64,000 nt of DNA, taken from contig NZ_JABXIN010000014.1 in the NCBI RefSeq assembly GCF_013373065.1, positions 37,656 to 101,655 on the forward strand, written 5' to 3'. This stretch comes from Algoriphagus sp. Its GTDB lineage: Bacteria > Bacteroidota > Bacteroidia > Cytophagales > Cyclobacteriaceae. Below are positions 36,290 to 44,368 of the stretch, one piece after another (position 1 is the stretch's first letter; each line of letters opens with the position of its first letter). The notes under the pieces are model-generated. The model did no database searches. It was not told where the DNA came from and saw nothing but the letters and a program-made list of their open reading frames with translations. The position numbers and the translations under genes were made by a program.

Positions 36290-37813
36290 GTGCTTTTTAA
36301 CTCCTTTGAATTTCTAATTTTTCTTCCGCTAGTCTTCTTAGGCTATTGGTTTGTGTTTCAGAAAAATCTGAAGCTTCAAAATGCCTTTATTCTACTTGCT
36401 AGCTATGTTTTTTACGGCTGGTGGGATTGGCGATTCTTGGGATTGATAATAACAAGTTCAGCAGTGGATTATTGGTGCGGGCTTCGTTTGGGGTACGTCA
36501 TTGCCCAGGCTCCGTCATCGCGAGCGGACGAAGGGAGCGTGGCGATCTCAATAGATGAAAGGGAAAATAAAACGGAGACTGCTTCGTCGTTCCTCCTCAT
36601 AGTGACGCGAAACCCCAAATTCTATTTAACGCTTAGCATCCTCTTCAACCTCGGTCTCCTCGGCTTTTTCAAGTACTTCAACTTCTTTATCGAATCCGCT
36701 ACTGATTTTATCAATCTGATCGGTTTTCAGGCTCACGCCAGTACGCTGAATCTGATACTTCCAGTAGGAATTAGCTTCTATACCTTTCAGACCATGAGCT
36801 ACACGATCGATGTCTATCGAGGTAAGATGGAAGCAACCAAAGACCCCGTCGCCTTTTTTGCTTTTGTGGCTTTCTTTCCGCAGCTGGTTGCAGGACCTAT
36901 TGAACGTGCATCTAATTTACTTCCTCAGTTCTTCAAAAGGCGGGAATTTGAGTACCAGCAAGGTTCAGACGGGATGAAGCTTATCTTATGGGGACTATTC
37001 AAAAAGATGGTGATCGCCGATAACTGCGCCTTGGTCGTCAATCCCATTTTTGAGAATTACCAAACTGCTTCAGGGTTAGAACTGATGATGGGCGCTATTC
37101 TCTTCGCTTTTCAGATTTATGGAGACTTCTCAGGTTATTCTGATATAGCTATAGGAGTGGCCAAGCTCTTTGGTTTTGAACTGATGACAAACTTCCGAAC
37201 TCCTTATTTCAGTAGGGATATTGCTGAATTTTGGCGCAGATGGCATATTTCTCTTTCTACGTGGTTTCGAGATTATGTCTATATCCCATTGGGAGGTAGT
37301 CGTGTGCCTAAAGCAAAAGCTATCCGAAATATCTTTATTGTATTCTTTGTCTCAGGATTCTGGCATGGAGCCAACTGGACTTTTATCGCTTGGGGAGGAA
37401 TCCATGCGGCATTGTTTATTCCAATCTTCTTGATTGGGAAGAACAGAGCTCACTTACATGAGGGAGAGCACATGGTTCCTTCTTTCAAGGAAATCTTTCA
37501 GATGGGATCAACTTTCTTATTGGTTTGTATTGCTTGGGTCTTTTTTAGGGCAGATACTGTAGGAGAGGCTTGGGGGTATTTAAAAGGAATAGTTTTTCAT
37601 CCCTTAATTAGTGGGGTTAGATTAAGCTCATATTTACTTTCAATTGTCTTGATTTCAATTTTGATTTGCTTAGAATGGATTATGAAAGGTGAACAGGTTT
37701 TCAATTTCAGAAAGCCAATTATACGTTACTCAAGCTATTCTGCTATTATAGTCCTCATCCTATTTTATGGGGTGTTTTTCAATCCTCAAGACTTTATATA
37801 TTTCCAGTTTTGA
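36290..37813 (+). CDS. MBOAT family O-acyltransferase with an in-frame repeat insertion
   Basis: A 507-residue MBOAT protein starting at GTG (MLFNSFEFLIFLPLVF). It has the same signature segments as the paralogue at 17235: PVGISFYTFQTMSYTIDVYR, FFPQLVAGPIERA, FWRRWHISLSTWFRDYVYIP, and SGFWHGANWTF with the catalytic histidine. It is about 34 residues longer. The extra segment (about residues 75-106, hydrophilic SSRADEGSVAISIDEREN) coincides with a palindromic repeat-like DNA stretch at 36513-36607 between helices. The frame is kept, so the protein may still work. The next gene, an SGNH-like partner, starts in the stop codon. Confidence 0.9.
   Translation: MLFNSFEFLIFLPLVFLGYWFVFQKNLKLQNAFILLASYVFYGWWDWRFLGLIITSSAVDYWCGLRLGYVIAQAPSSRADEGSVAISIDERENKTETASSFLLIVTRNPKFYLTLSILFNLGLLGFFKYFNFFIESATDFINLIGFQAHASTLNLILPVGISFYTFQTMSYTIDVYRGKMEATKDPVAFFAFVAFFPQLVAGPIERASNLLPQFFKRREFEYQQGSDGMKLILWGLFKKMVIADNCALVVNPIFENYQTASGLELMMGAILFAFQIYGDFSGYSDIAIGVAKLFGFELMTNFRTPYFSRDIAEFWRRWHISLSTWFRDYVYIPLGGSRVPKAKAIRNIFIVFFVSGFWHGANWTFIAWGGIHAALFIPIFLIGKNRAHLHEGEHMVPSFKEIFQMGSTFLLVCIAWVFFRADTVGEAWGYLKGIVFHPLISGVRLSSYLLSIVLISILICLEWIMKGEQVFNFRKPIIRYSSYSAIIVLILFYGVFFNPQDFIYFQF
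36513..36607 (+). repeat. REP-like palindromic element inside the MBOAT gene
   Basis: Begins CGTCATCGCGAGCGGACGAA and ends CTCATAGTGACG, imperfect inverted ends like those of dispersed CGTCATTGCGAG elements; a partial copy lies in the intergenic DNA at 34492. The inside includes ACTGCTTCGTCGTTCCTCCT, the usual right arm. The paralogue at 17235 lacks this segment. Confidence 0.65.
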
Positions 37814-38748
37814 GGAGATTTCTTACTAAAAGCCTTGTAGCAGCGGGACTTCTATCGGTTTTTATGATTGGATATGGATCCTTTTGTGATTACTTCTTTA
37901 CCCAAAAACGATTTCTCGACAAAACTGAAAAGAAACAATGGGTTTTATCTTTAGAAGGAGGAGCATATGAATATGCTGTTTTAGGTTCTAGTAGAGCATT
38001 TGGAGCCTTTGATATGAATTTGCTAGATAGCCTTACTGGTTGGAATGGAATTAACCTTGGAGCAAATGGAAGTGGGTTTAAAGATAATTTTTTGATTTTG
38101 GATTTATTTTTAAAATCTAATTCAATAAAAAAGCTATTTCTTCAGGTTGACATGGCTTCTTTAAATTCTGATGTGGCTTTTAGTAATGAGTTTCATGCAT
38201 TTACATTTTTTCCCTATTGGGAAAATGAAAATGTTAGGAATGTTTTAATAGAAGAAATACCACTTCTTGACAATATAGGTACTAAGCTTTTTCCACAATG
38301 GAGGTATTTTTACTTCAATAAGTATTATTCCCCAAAGGAAGTATTAAGAAAAATTCGGTTAATTGAAGTTCAAGAAAATCCTTTTTCCATTTTAAAGGGA
38401 GGAGCTTTTAGAAACGGGGAAAATATAGAAGAATCACAAATTGGTATATCAGAATTGCCTGGTGTCGCAGATTCAGTAGATTGGAACTATTTGAAGAAAA
38501 TAATTCATTTAGCCACAATTGAGGGGGTTGAAATAGTTTTATTTTCAGCTCCTCGATTTTTTGATAGTCAGGAAGATTTAAAAAATACCCTAAAGCAAAT
38601 TGATATTCCCATGCTTTATCCGGATGAATTTCCAATACTTAATAAGGCATATTTTATAGACCAAGGTCATTTGAGTAAAAGAGGAGTAGATTTATTTACG
38701 ATAAAATTTAGTAAAAGAGTAAAAGAAATTTGGCTATCAAATTTTTAA
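37810..38748 (+). CDS. SGNH-like exported partner of the second MBOAT acyltransferase
   Basis: A 312-residue protein starting at TTG that overlaps the MBOAT stop by 4 bp. An N-terminal membrane anchor (about residues 8-28) precedes a periplasmic domain with AVLGSSRAFGAFD (SGNH block I) near residue 58 and FIDQGHLSKRGVDLF (Asp-x-x-His block V) near 282. Gene order and motifs mirror the pair at 16326-18656, so two acylation systems serve this locus. Base composition becomes more AT-rich from here through about 49 kb, hinting at separately acquired DNA. Confidence 0.75.
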   Translation: MRRFLTKSLVAAGLLSVFMIGYGSFCDYFFTQKRFLDKTEKKQWVLSLEGGAYEYAVLGSSRAFGAFDMNLLDSLTGWNGINLGANGSGFKDNFLILDLFLKSNSIKKLFLQVDMASLNSDVAFSNEFHAFTFFPYWENENVRNVLIEEIPLLDNIGTKLFPQWRYFYFNKYYSPKEVLRKIRLIEVQENPFSILKGGAFRNGENIEESQIGISELPGVADSVDWNYLKKIIHLATIEGVEIVLFSAPRFFDSQEDLKNTLKQIDIPMLYPDEFPILNKAYFIDQGHLSKRGVDLFTIKFSKRVKEIWLSNF

Positions 38749-39539
38749 AATTAAGGAGAAGTAAACCTTACCAATATTTAAAGGATAAATTCCTGTATGG
38801 TAGGGCTTATATCCAGTATAAATTAAATCCTTACCCAGAAGAAGTTGGAGAGAATCCTATATTTATTTTTAACCATATCCCGAAGTGTGGAGGGACAAGT
38901 TTAAATATTGTTTTAAGAAAATGGTTTCATCTGGTTAAAGATTATCCCCCACATGAATTTGAGTTTAACAGTAAAGAAGGTTTTGAAATTGCCCTGAGTG
39001 AGTTTGAAAAAAATGTACCTAACTATTCAAAAATAAGACCTTTTGAAATTATAGCAGGACATTTTTTTAATGGAAGGTTTAATTTAAGCAAGAGATTTCC
39101 AGAAGTTTTTAGGAGTTCCCGGGTCTATCTGATAACATTTATCAGGGAACCATTACATCAAAGGATTTCTTTATTTAAATATGGGAAAAAGCGAAGTCAT
39201 ACTTATGTTCAAGGGTTTACTTTATCTGATTACATTTTTAAAGAAATGAATTTTATTGCTCAGATCCTTGAATGTGATGAAAACAATTATAAAGAAAGAG
39301 TAGATAGTTATTTTTTTGTTGGTTTAATGGAGGAGTACAATAGATCTTTAGTTCAATTATCAAAAAAAATGAATAGAAAAATGATTTTAGATATTCCACA
39401 TGTTAATTCATCTAACTCCAAAACTGAAATTTCTACTCTTTCAGAAGATGAGATAACTAAGTTTAAAAATTATAATAAATTAGATTATCAAATATATAAT
39501 TATGTCCGAAGTAAATTTGATGATGGATTTTATATATGA
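38730..39539 (+). CDS. Sulfotransferase-family protein
   Basis: A 269-residue protein of the Sulfotransfer_2 type, which moves sulfate from PAPS to a sugar hydroxyl. FIFNHIPKCGGTSLN (about residues 46-60) is the 5'-phosphosulfate loop. TFIREPLHQRISLF near 138 fits the 3'-phosphate motif (Arg and Ser). The annotated TTG start lies inside the end of the previous gene (19-bp overlap). It is followed in the same operon by an FkbM methyltransferase, suggesting stepwise decoration of a glycan. Confidence 0.82.
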   Translation: MAIKFLKLRRSKPYQYLKDKFLYGRAYIQYKLNPYPEEVGENPIFIFNHIPKCGGTSLNIVLRKWFHLVKDYPPHEFEFNSKEGFEIALSEFEKNVPNYSKIRPFEIIAGHFFNGRFNLSKRFPEVFRSSRVYLITFIREPLHQRISLFKYGKKRSHTYVQGFTLSDYIFKEMNFIAQILECDENNYKERVDSYFFVGLMEEYNRSLVQLSKKMNRKMILDIPHVNSSNSKTEISTLSEDEITKFKNYNKLDYQIYNYVRSKFDDGFYI

Positions 39540-40318
39540 GAAATTTTAAAGTTAGAATAAATATATTTTTGCATGAATTGATTTTTAATATAATCAATTC
39601 AAGTGATTATATAAAAGGAAGATTGTTTAAAAATAAAGTGATTTCTAAATGGATTTCCATTGATCCAAAAAAAACATTTAGAGGAAACTTTCCTAAAAAT
39701 GATGAGTTTTCATTTATACAAATAGGAGGAAATGATGGTGTTTCATTTGATTTTTTACATTCTGAAGTTGTGATGAGAAAATCAAAGGGAATAATTGTTG
39801 AGCCTTCTCCAAAATATTTTAAAGAGTTGGCAAATAACTATAAGGGTTTTCCAAATATTAGATTAATAAGAAAGGCCATCTTTAAAAATAATTCTTCTAT
39901 AGAGTTATATGAATTGAATGATAAAGGATTAAAAAAAATCCCGAATTGGGGGAAAGGGATCGGATCCATAAATAAAAAGCATTTATCGAGTAAAAATTTA
40001 TTAGATGAAGATTTTGATGTATTTATTGTTGATGGTATAACTTTTATGGATTTGGTTTCAATGTATCCTGAATTTATGGAAGTAGATTATCTTCAGATAG
40101 ATACTGAAGGTTATGATTTTGAAATACTTAAGTTGATTGATTTTTCAAGATTTAAATGTGATTTCATTCGATATGAAAAAGCGAACTTGAATGAAGAAGA
40201 TAAGAATCAATCTGAGGATTTGCTTCGAAAGCATGGTTACCAAATCATTGGAGATCAATATGATAATTTTTGTTTAAAATCCCATTTATCATATAAGATA
40301 AAATATAGTCGCAATTGA
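39536..40318 (+). CDS. FkbM family SAM-dependent methyltransferase
   Basis: A 260-residue class I methyltransferase. FIQIGGNDGVSFD near residue 61 is the SAM-binding motif I region. IVEPSPKYFKEL near 84 binds the adenosine ribose. VDYLQIDTEGYDFEILKLI near 182 is the FkbM signature. Members O-methylate sugars, including terminal residues that stop O-antigen chain growth. ATG overlaps the preceding stop (ATGA); the next gene starts 1 bp after its stop. Confidence 0.87.
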   Translation: MRNFKVRINIFLHELIFNIINSSDYIKGRLFKNKVISKWISIDPKKTFRGNFPKNDEFSFIQIGGNDGVSFDFLHSEVVMRKSKGIIVEPSPKYFKELANNYKGFPNIRLIRKAIFKNNSSIELYELNDKGLKKIPNWGKGIGSINKKHLSSKNLLDEDFDVFIVDGITFMDLVSMYPEFMEVDYLQIDTEGYDFEILKLIDFSRFKCDFIRYEKANLNEEDKNQSEDLLRKHGYQIIGDQYDNFCLKSHLSYKIKYSRN

Positions 40319-40319
40319 T

Positions 40320-41528
40320 TTGAAGAAGATTTTATTTTTCATAGATAGTTTTCCTAATTATTCAGAAACCTTTCTTTATAATCAAATATATTTTTTATTG
40401 GATAGACAGTTTTATGTGGAGTTACTTGCTTTAAAAAATAATCCAAGTTATTCAGAGAATTTACATGACAAAATTATTAAATATAATCTTTTTAAAAAAT
40501 GCACTTTTTTAAATCGTAAAGTTGGATATCAATTATTGAGAAATATTATAGTTCAGCCCTATTATTCTTTTAAAATAATAAAACTATGGGGTTTGAAAAA
40601 AGGATTATTCTTGATTGGAAATCTTAATTATTTTAAATATTACTCCCAATATGATGTTATTCATGCACATTACGGCCATGTTGGAGCATTAGTATGTGAT
40701 TTGAAATCAATAGGGTTATTTCAAAATACCAAAGTAATTTGTTCTTTCCATGGTGAAGATCTTTCTCATAAAACATTGAATACACATAAAGAAAAGTATA
40801 AGAATATTGGGAGACTTGCAGATAAAGTAACTGTCAACTCTAAATATACGAAAGAATGCTTGATCAATTCAGTAGGAGAAAGTTGGTCTAATGTTGAGAT
40901 TGTTCCTGTACCAGTGGATGTAAATTTTTTTAAACCTTCCAAAAAAGAAAATACTGAAAAGGGTTTTTTCAATCTCATTTTTTGTGGAAGGTTGATAGAA
41001 TTGAAAGCTCCTACATTAGCAATTCGAATTGTCCATGAACTAGTTGTTCTAGGCTATCCTGTGAAACTTAAAATTATTGGCATAGGCCCCTTATATGATT
41101 TGTGCGAGAAGCTAATAGTGGAGCTTGGTTTAGGTAATGAAATTAAACTATTAGGGATGTTAAGTCAAGAAGAAATTTTATCTGAATACGAAGAAGCTGA
41201 TTTGTTTTTATTACCAGGGGTTCATGAATCAAACAGTCATAAAACAGAAGCTCAAGGGTTGGTTTTGCAAGAAGCTCAAGCTATGAGATTACCAGTTATT
41301 ATTTCTAATGCTGGTGGAATGAAATATGGTATGCTGGATGGAGTGACAGGCTTAATCGCAGAAGAAAACAATGTAGATGACTTTGTTGAAAAAATAATTT
41401 TTTTGATTGATAATCCTATTCTTAGATACTCTATGAAAGATGCCGCTAAAGATTATGTGGCAAAATACTTTGATGTTTCCGTGATAGGAAATAGAATGTT
41501 GGATATCTATGGTTTTAGCAGTAACTGA
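40320..41528 (+). CDS. Glycosyltransferase family 4 (WcaL/AmsK-like)
   Basis: A 402-residue GT4 starting at TTG. KKILFFIDSFPNYSETFLYN near the N-terminus and HAHYGHVGALV near 116 are typical of the colanic-acid WcaL type. CSFHGEDLS follows near 141. The donor half has IFCGRLIELKAPTLAI near 220, and HESNSHKTEAQGLVLQEAQA near 302 with the acidic pair. It lies 1 bp after the FkbM gene and 5 bp before a GT2. Substrate unknown; WcaL relatives often add galactose. Confidence 0.88.
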   Translation: MKKILFFIDSFPNYSETFLYNQIYFLLDRQFYVELLALKNNPSYSENLHDKIIKYNLFKKCTFLNRKVGYQLLRNIIVQPYYSFKIIKLWGLKKGLFLIGNLNYFKYYSQYDVIHAHYGHVGALVCDLKSIGLFQNTKVICSFHGEDLSHKTLNTHKEKYKNIGRLADKVTVNSKYTKECLINSVGESWSNVEIVPVPVDVNFFKPSKKENTEKGFFNLIFCGRLIELKAPTLAIRIVHELVVLGYPVKLKIIGIGPLYDLCEKLIVELGLGNEIKLLGMLSQEEILSEYEEADLFLLPGVHESNSHKTEAQGLVLQEAQAMRLPVIISNAGGMKYGMLDGVTGLIAEENNVDDFVEKIIFLIDNPILRYSMKDAAKDYVAKYFDVSVIGNRMLDIYGFSSN

Positions 41529-41533
41529 AATAT

Positions 41534-42322
41534 ATGACTGAGCAAGTATCCGTAATTATTCCAGTATTTAATGCAGAGTTTTTTATTGAAAACGCAGTAC
41601 ACTCAGTACTTAAACATGATTGTGTGGGGGAGGTAATCCTTGTGGAGGACGGATCGACTGACAGCACCTCAAAAAAATGTTGTGAGCTAGCACTAAGGTA
41701 TTCGAAAGTTAAATGTAAAATGCATCCTAATCATGAAAATCGAGGGGCAGCAGCATCCAGGAATTTAGGTATTCAGTTAGCTAATTTTCCCATTATCTCA
41801 TTTTTGGATGCGGATGATATTTATTATGAAAATAGGTTTAAAGAAGCTCTTTTATTATTAAGAGAGAACCCTTCAATTCAGGCTTGTTATGGGATTGTAG
41901 AAGTAATTAATCTGGATACTGGACGTAAAAAAAATATGGGGTTTTTAAAAAAATCTCCCTCTACCTCTGTGTTAACATATTTGTTAAAAGGGGGTTATTT
42001 CCATACCAATTCTATTACAGTGAGGAAAAGTTTTTTTAAAGAAGTAGGTTTCTTTGATCAAGTATGTTGGCCTCATGAGGATTCTGAACTTTGGATTAGA
42101 ATGGCTTCCAAAGGAAAAGTATCCCCTATTGTTGATAAGGCGCCAATAGCCTCTTATTCTATTCATAATAATAATTTGAGTAAAGTAGCTTCTATTAAAT
42201 CAAAGAAAATTATGTGGAATGAAGTCTACAATAAGGTTTATGGGCTTCCAATTGGTGTTTTTAATAAAATTTTAATTTTAAAACAATTATTTAAGTTCTG
42301 GCTTAGGGCGATTTCTAATTAG
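41534..42322 (+). CDS. Glycosyltransferase family 2
   Basis: A 262-residue inverting GT-A enzyme. SVIIPVFNAEFFIENAVHSV opens the Rossmann fold, EDGSTDSTSKK is near residue 34, FLDADDIYYENRF (DxD metal site) is near 94, and WPHEDSELWIRMA near 179 carries the likely catalytic base (ED). ATG start. The copy is complete, and decayed wzt sequence begins directly after its stop codon. Confidence 0.9.
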   Translation: MTEQVSVIIPVFNAEFFIENAVHSVLKHDCVGEVILVEDGSTDSTSKKCCELALRYSKVKCKMHPNHENRGAAASRNLGIQLANFPIISFLDADDIYYENRFKEALLLLRENPSIQACYGIVEVINLDTGRKKNMGFLKKSPSTSVLTYLLKGGYFHTNSITVRKSFFKEVGFFDQVCWPHEDSELWIRMASKGKVSPIVDKAPIASYSIHNNNLSKVASIKSKKIMWNEVYNKVYGLPIGVFNKILILKQLFKFWLRAISN

Positions 42323-42323
42323 A

Positions 42324-42540
42324 ATGAAAATAGTCATTAAAATAAATAACCTATCAAAAAAATATAGGTTAGGTTTGAAAGAAAAGCTGATATCTTAGCT
42401 GGTAAAGTAGCAAATCTTATTAGCCCCCCCCCTTTGCAAAACCTTAAGAGACTTCAAGGGCTAAATAAATTTGGAGCGGAGAAGGAAGCGGAATTTTAGA
42501 CATTGAGAGGTATAAAATTTTGAAGTTAAAAAGAGAAAAT
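42324..42540 (+). pseudogene. Decayed duplicate of the wzt 5' end
   Basis: Starts ATGAAAATAGTCATTAAA and reads KINNLSKKYRLGLKEK, aligned with the intact Wzt N-terminus (VEDLSKRYRLGLKEKQADT) at 44369. Missing bases after GLKEK break the frame. Alignable DNA continues (TAGCAAATCTTATTA, GAGACTTCAAGGGC, AAATAAATTTGGAG) to about 42540, corresponding to the first 200 bp of wzt. A run of nine C at 42424-42432 is absent from the intact copy. Confidence 0.85.
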
Positions 42541-42701
42541 ATTTAGATGCTATCAACTCAGTATTAAATGAATAGGGGGATATTTTAAAAGTTGATTGTT
42601 TACTATTGTTCTCGAATAATTGATTAAGGTGGAATTAACTCATTTATATATTAGATCTATATTACTTTTTTTCTTACTCATTTCGAACTTAATTAATTGA
42701 T
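42541..42701. other. AT-rich spacer after the wzt remnant
   Basis: No gene seen; all frames are broken. The stretch carries TTACTTTTTTTCTTACTC just before the TTG of the next gene, which resembles half of the dyad at 33725 but is not itself palindromic. Confidence 0.35.
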
Positions 42702-43406
42702 TTGAAAAAATATTATTCTCAATATCGACAAGATGAGTTTTTAAATCGAGTTTTTTTTCCTCATAAAAAAAATGGTTTCTTTATTGACATTGGTGCGCAT
42801 GATGGAGTCAAGTTTAGTAATTCATATTTCTTTGAATTATATAGAAATTGGGATGGGGTTTGTTTTGAACCAAACCCTAAAGTTTTTAGGGAATTAGTAG
42901 AAAACAGAAAATGTCGATCCTATAATACATGTATTGGTGATTATGATGGATATGTGACTTTCTGCCAAGTTGAGGGATATTCAGAAATGTTAAGTGGCAT
43001 TAAAGAGTTTTATGATGATAAACACCTTGATCGAATAAGTCAAGAAATTAAATTACATGGAGGATCAGTTTTGGAGATTGATGTTCCAGTAAAAAAAATA
43101 AGATCTATTCCTGAATTAACTGGGAAAATTATCGATTTCGCAACAATTGATACTGAAGGTAATGAACTTTCAGTTTTGAAATCTATTGATTTTGAAAAGA
43201 TGATTATTTCCGCCATTTCAATAGAAAATAATTATAATGATAATAGTATTAAGGACTTTCTCTTTGAAAAAGGATATATGTTTATTATTCGTTTAGGAAG
43301 TGACGATATTTATCTTAAATCTGATTTGCTTTCAGCTTCTATAAAAATAAGGACTTTTTTGTGGAGGGTTCGGAAAAAATTGGAATCCATTATAGCTAAG
43401 TATTAG
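42702..43406 (+). CDS. FkbM family SAM-dependent methyltransferase
   Basis: A 234-residue FkbM protein starting at TTG (MKKYYSQYRQDEFLN). FFIDIGAHDGVKFSNSYFFE near residue 26 is SAM motif I, CFEPNPKVFREL near 53 is motif II, and IDFATIDTEGNELSVLKSID near 143 is the FkbM signature. It is the second of three such enzymes here. It lies between the decayed wzt copy and the intact wzt, together with a GT10 gene, as if the two were inserted as a unit. Confidence 0.88.
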   Translation: MKKYYSQYRQDEFLNRVFFPHKKNGFFIDIGAHDGVKFSNSYFFELYRNWDGVCFEPNPKVFRELVENRKCRSYNTCIGDYDGYVTFCQVEGYSEMLSGIKEFYDDKHLDRISQEIKLHGGSVLEIDVPVKKIRSIPELTGKIIDFATIDTEGNELSVLKSIDFEKMIISAISIENNYNDNSIKDFLFEKGYMFIIRLGSDDIYLKSDLLSASIKIRTFLWRVRKKLESIIAKY

Positions 43407-43411
43407 ATATA

Positions 43412-44359
43412 TTGAAGGTAATTAAATTAAAGTTTGTCGATCATTATAGTGGGTTTGAGGCAGAAAATGATCGGATCTTTACTTTTTTAAAGCGATATTT
43501 TTCTGTGCTTCTTACTGAAAGTGAGCCAGATTTTATTATTTATTCATCTTGGGGATCTGAACATTTAAAATATGATTGTCCAAAAATATTCTATACAGGA
43601 GAGAATCATCGCCCCAACTTTTTTTTATGTGACTATGCTTTAGGTTTCGATTTCCTAAATAGAACAGATTATTTAAGAGTCCCACTATATTCCATATTGT
43701 GGTATTATGATTTTTCTAAATTACTATTTCCAAAGCATCAACAAATCATCGATCAAAACCCCAAAACTAAATTTTGCTGCTTTATTTCTTCTAATGCAGG
43801 GGCGATGGAGCGTAATAAATTTTTCAAAAAGCTTAGTACCTACTTACCTGTGGATTCTGGAGGAAAGGTTCTAAATAATGTAGGTGGGCCAGTTCCAGAT
43901 AAAATCGCGTTTATGAAACCCTATAAGTTTTGTATTGCATACGAAAACAGTTCTTACCCTGGGTATGTCACTGAAAAAATCATGGATTGTTTTATAGCAG
44001 GTTGTATTCCGATTTATTGGGGGAGTAATTGCATTGAAAAAGATTTTAATCCTAAAAGAATTTTGAATAGGCTTGATTTCAATTCAGATGAAGAATTGAT
44101 CGCAGAAATAAAGTATTTGAATGAAAATCTGTCTGCATATAAGGAGTTTATAGCTCAACCAATTTTCAAAAATAATCAGTTTACTGAATATTTTGATGAA
44201 AGTCGAATAGTTGAATTTTTTGAAAAAATCTTTAATGGTCCAAGTGAATCAAGATCTAAAGGCATTCGAAAATATTTAGGTCTGTCTATTCGCTATAATA
44301 AAATGATATTTAGCAGAATAAAGAAAAAACTCGGATACACAGAACGTGTATGGTATTAA
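43412..44359 (+). CDS. Glycosyltransferase family 10 (fucosyltransferase-like)
   Basis: A 315-residue GT10 enzyme starting at TTG. The donor-site signature FCIAYENSSYPGYVTEKI, then DCFIAGCIPIYWGS (about residues 170-205), is diagnostic for alpha-1,3/1,4-fucosyltransferases. Upstream, FYTGENHRPNFFLCDYALGF (about 60-79) is the conserved acceptor-side segment. GT10 enzymes use GDP-fucose; no GDP-fucose biosynthesis genes are in the window, so the donor comes from elsewhere or another 6-deoxy sugar is used. It ends 9 bp before wzt. Confidence 0.9.
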   Translation: MKVIKLKFVDHYSGFEAENDRIFTFLKRYFSVLLTESEPDFIIYSSWGSEHLKYDCPKIFYTGENHRPNFFLCDYALGFDFLNRTDYLRVPLYSILWYYDFSKLLFPKHQQIIDQNPKTKFCCFISSNAGAMERNKFFKKLSTYLPVDSGGKVLNNVGGPVPDKIAFMKPYKFCIAYENSSYPGYVTEKIMDCFIAGCIPIYWGSNCIEKDFNPKRILNRLDFNSDEELIAEIKYLNENLSAYKEFIAQPIFKNNQFTEYFDESRIVEFFEKIFNGPSESRSKGIRKYLGLSIRYNKMIFSRIKKKLGYTERVWY

Positions 44360-44368
44360 AAAAAAGTT

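Noticed and set aside
42424..42432. Run of nine C as a phase-variation switch
   Set aside because: It lies inside a decayed wzt copy with other frameshifts, so slippage cannot restore a gene.
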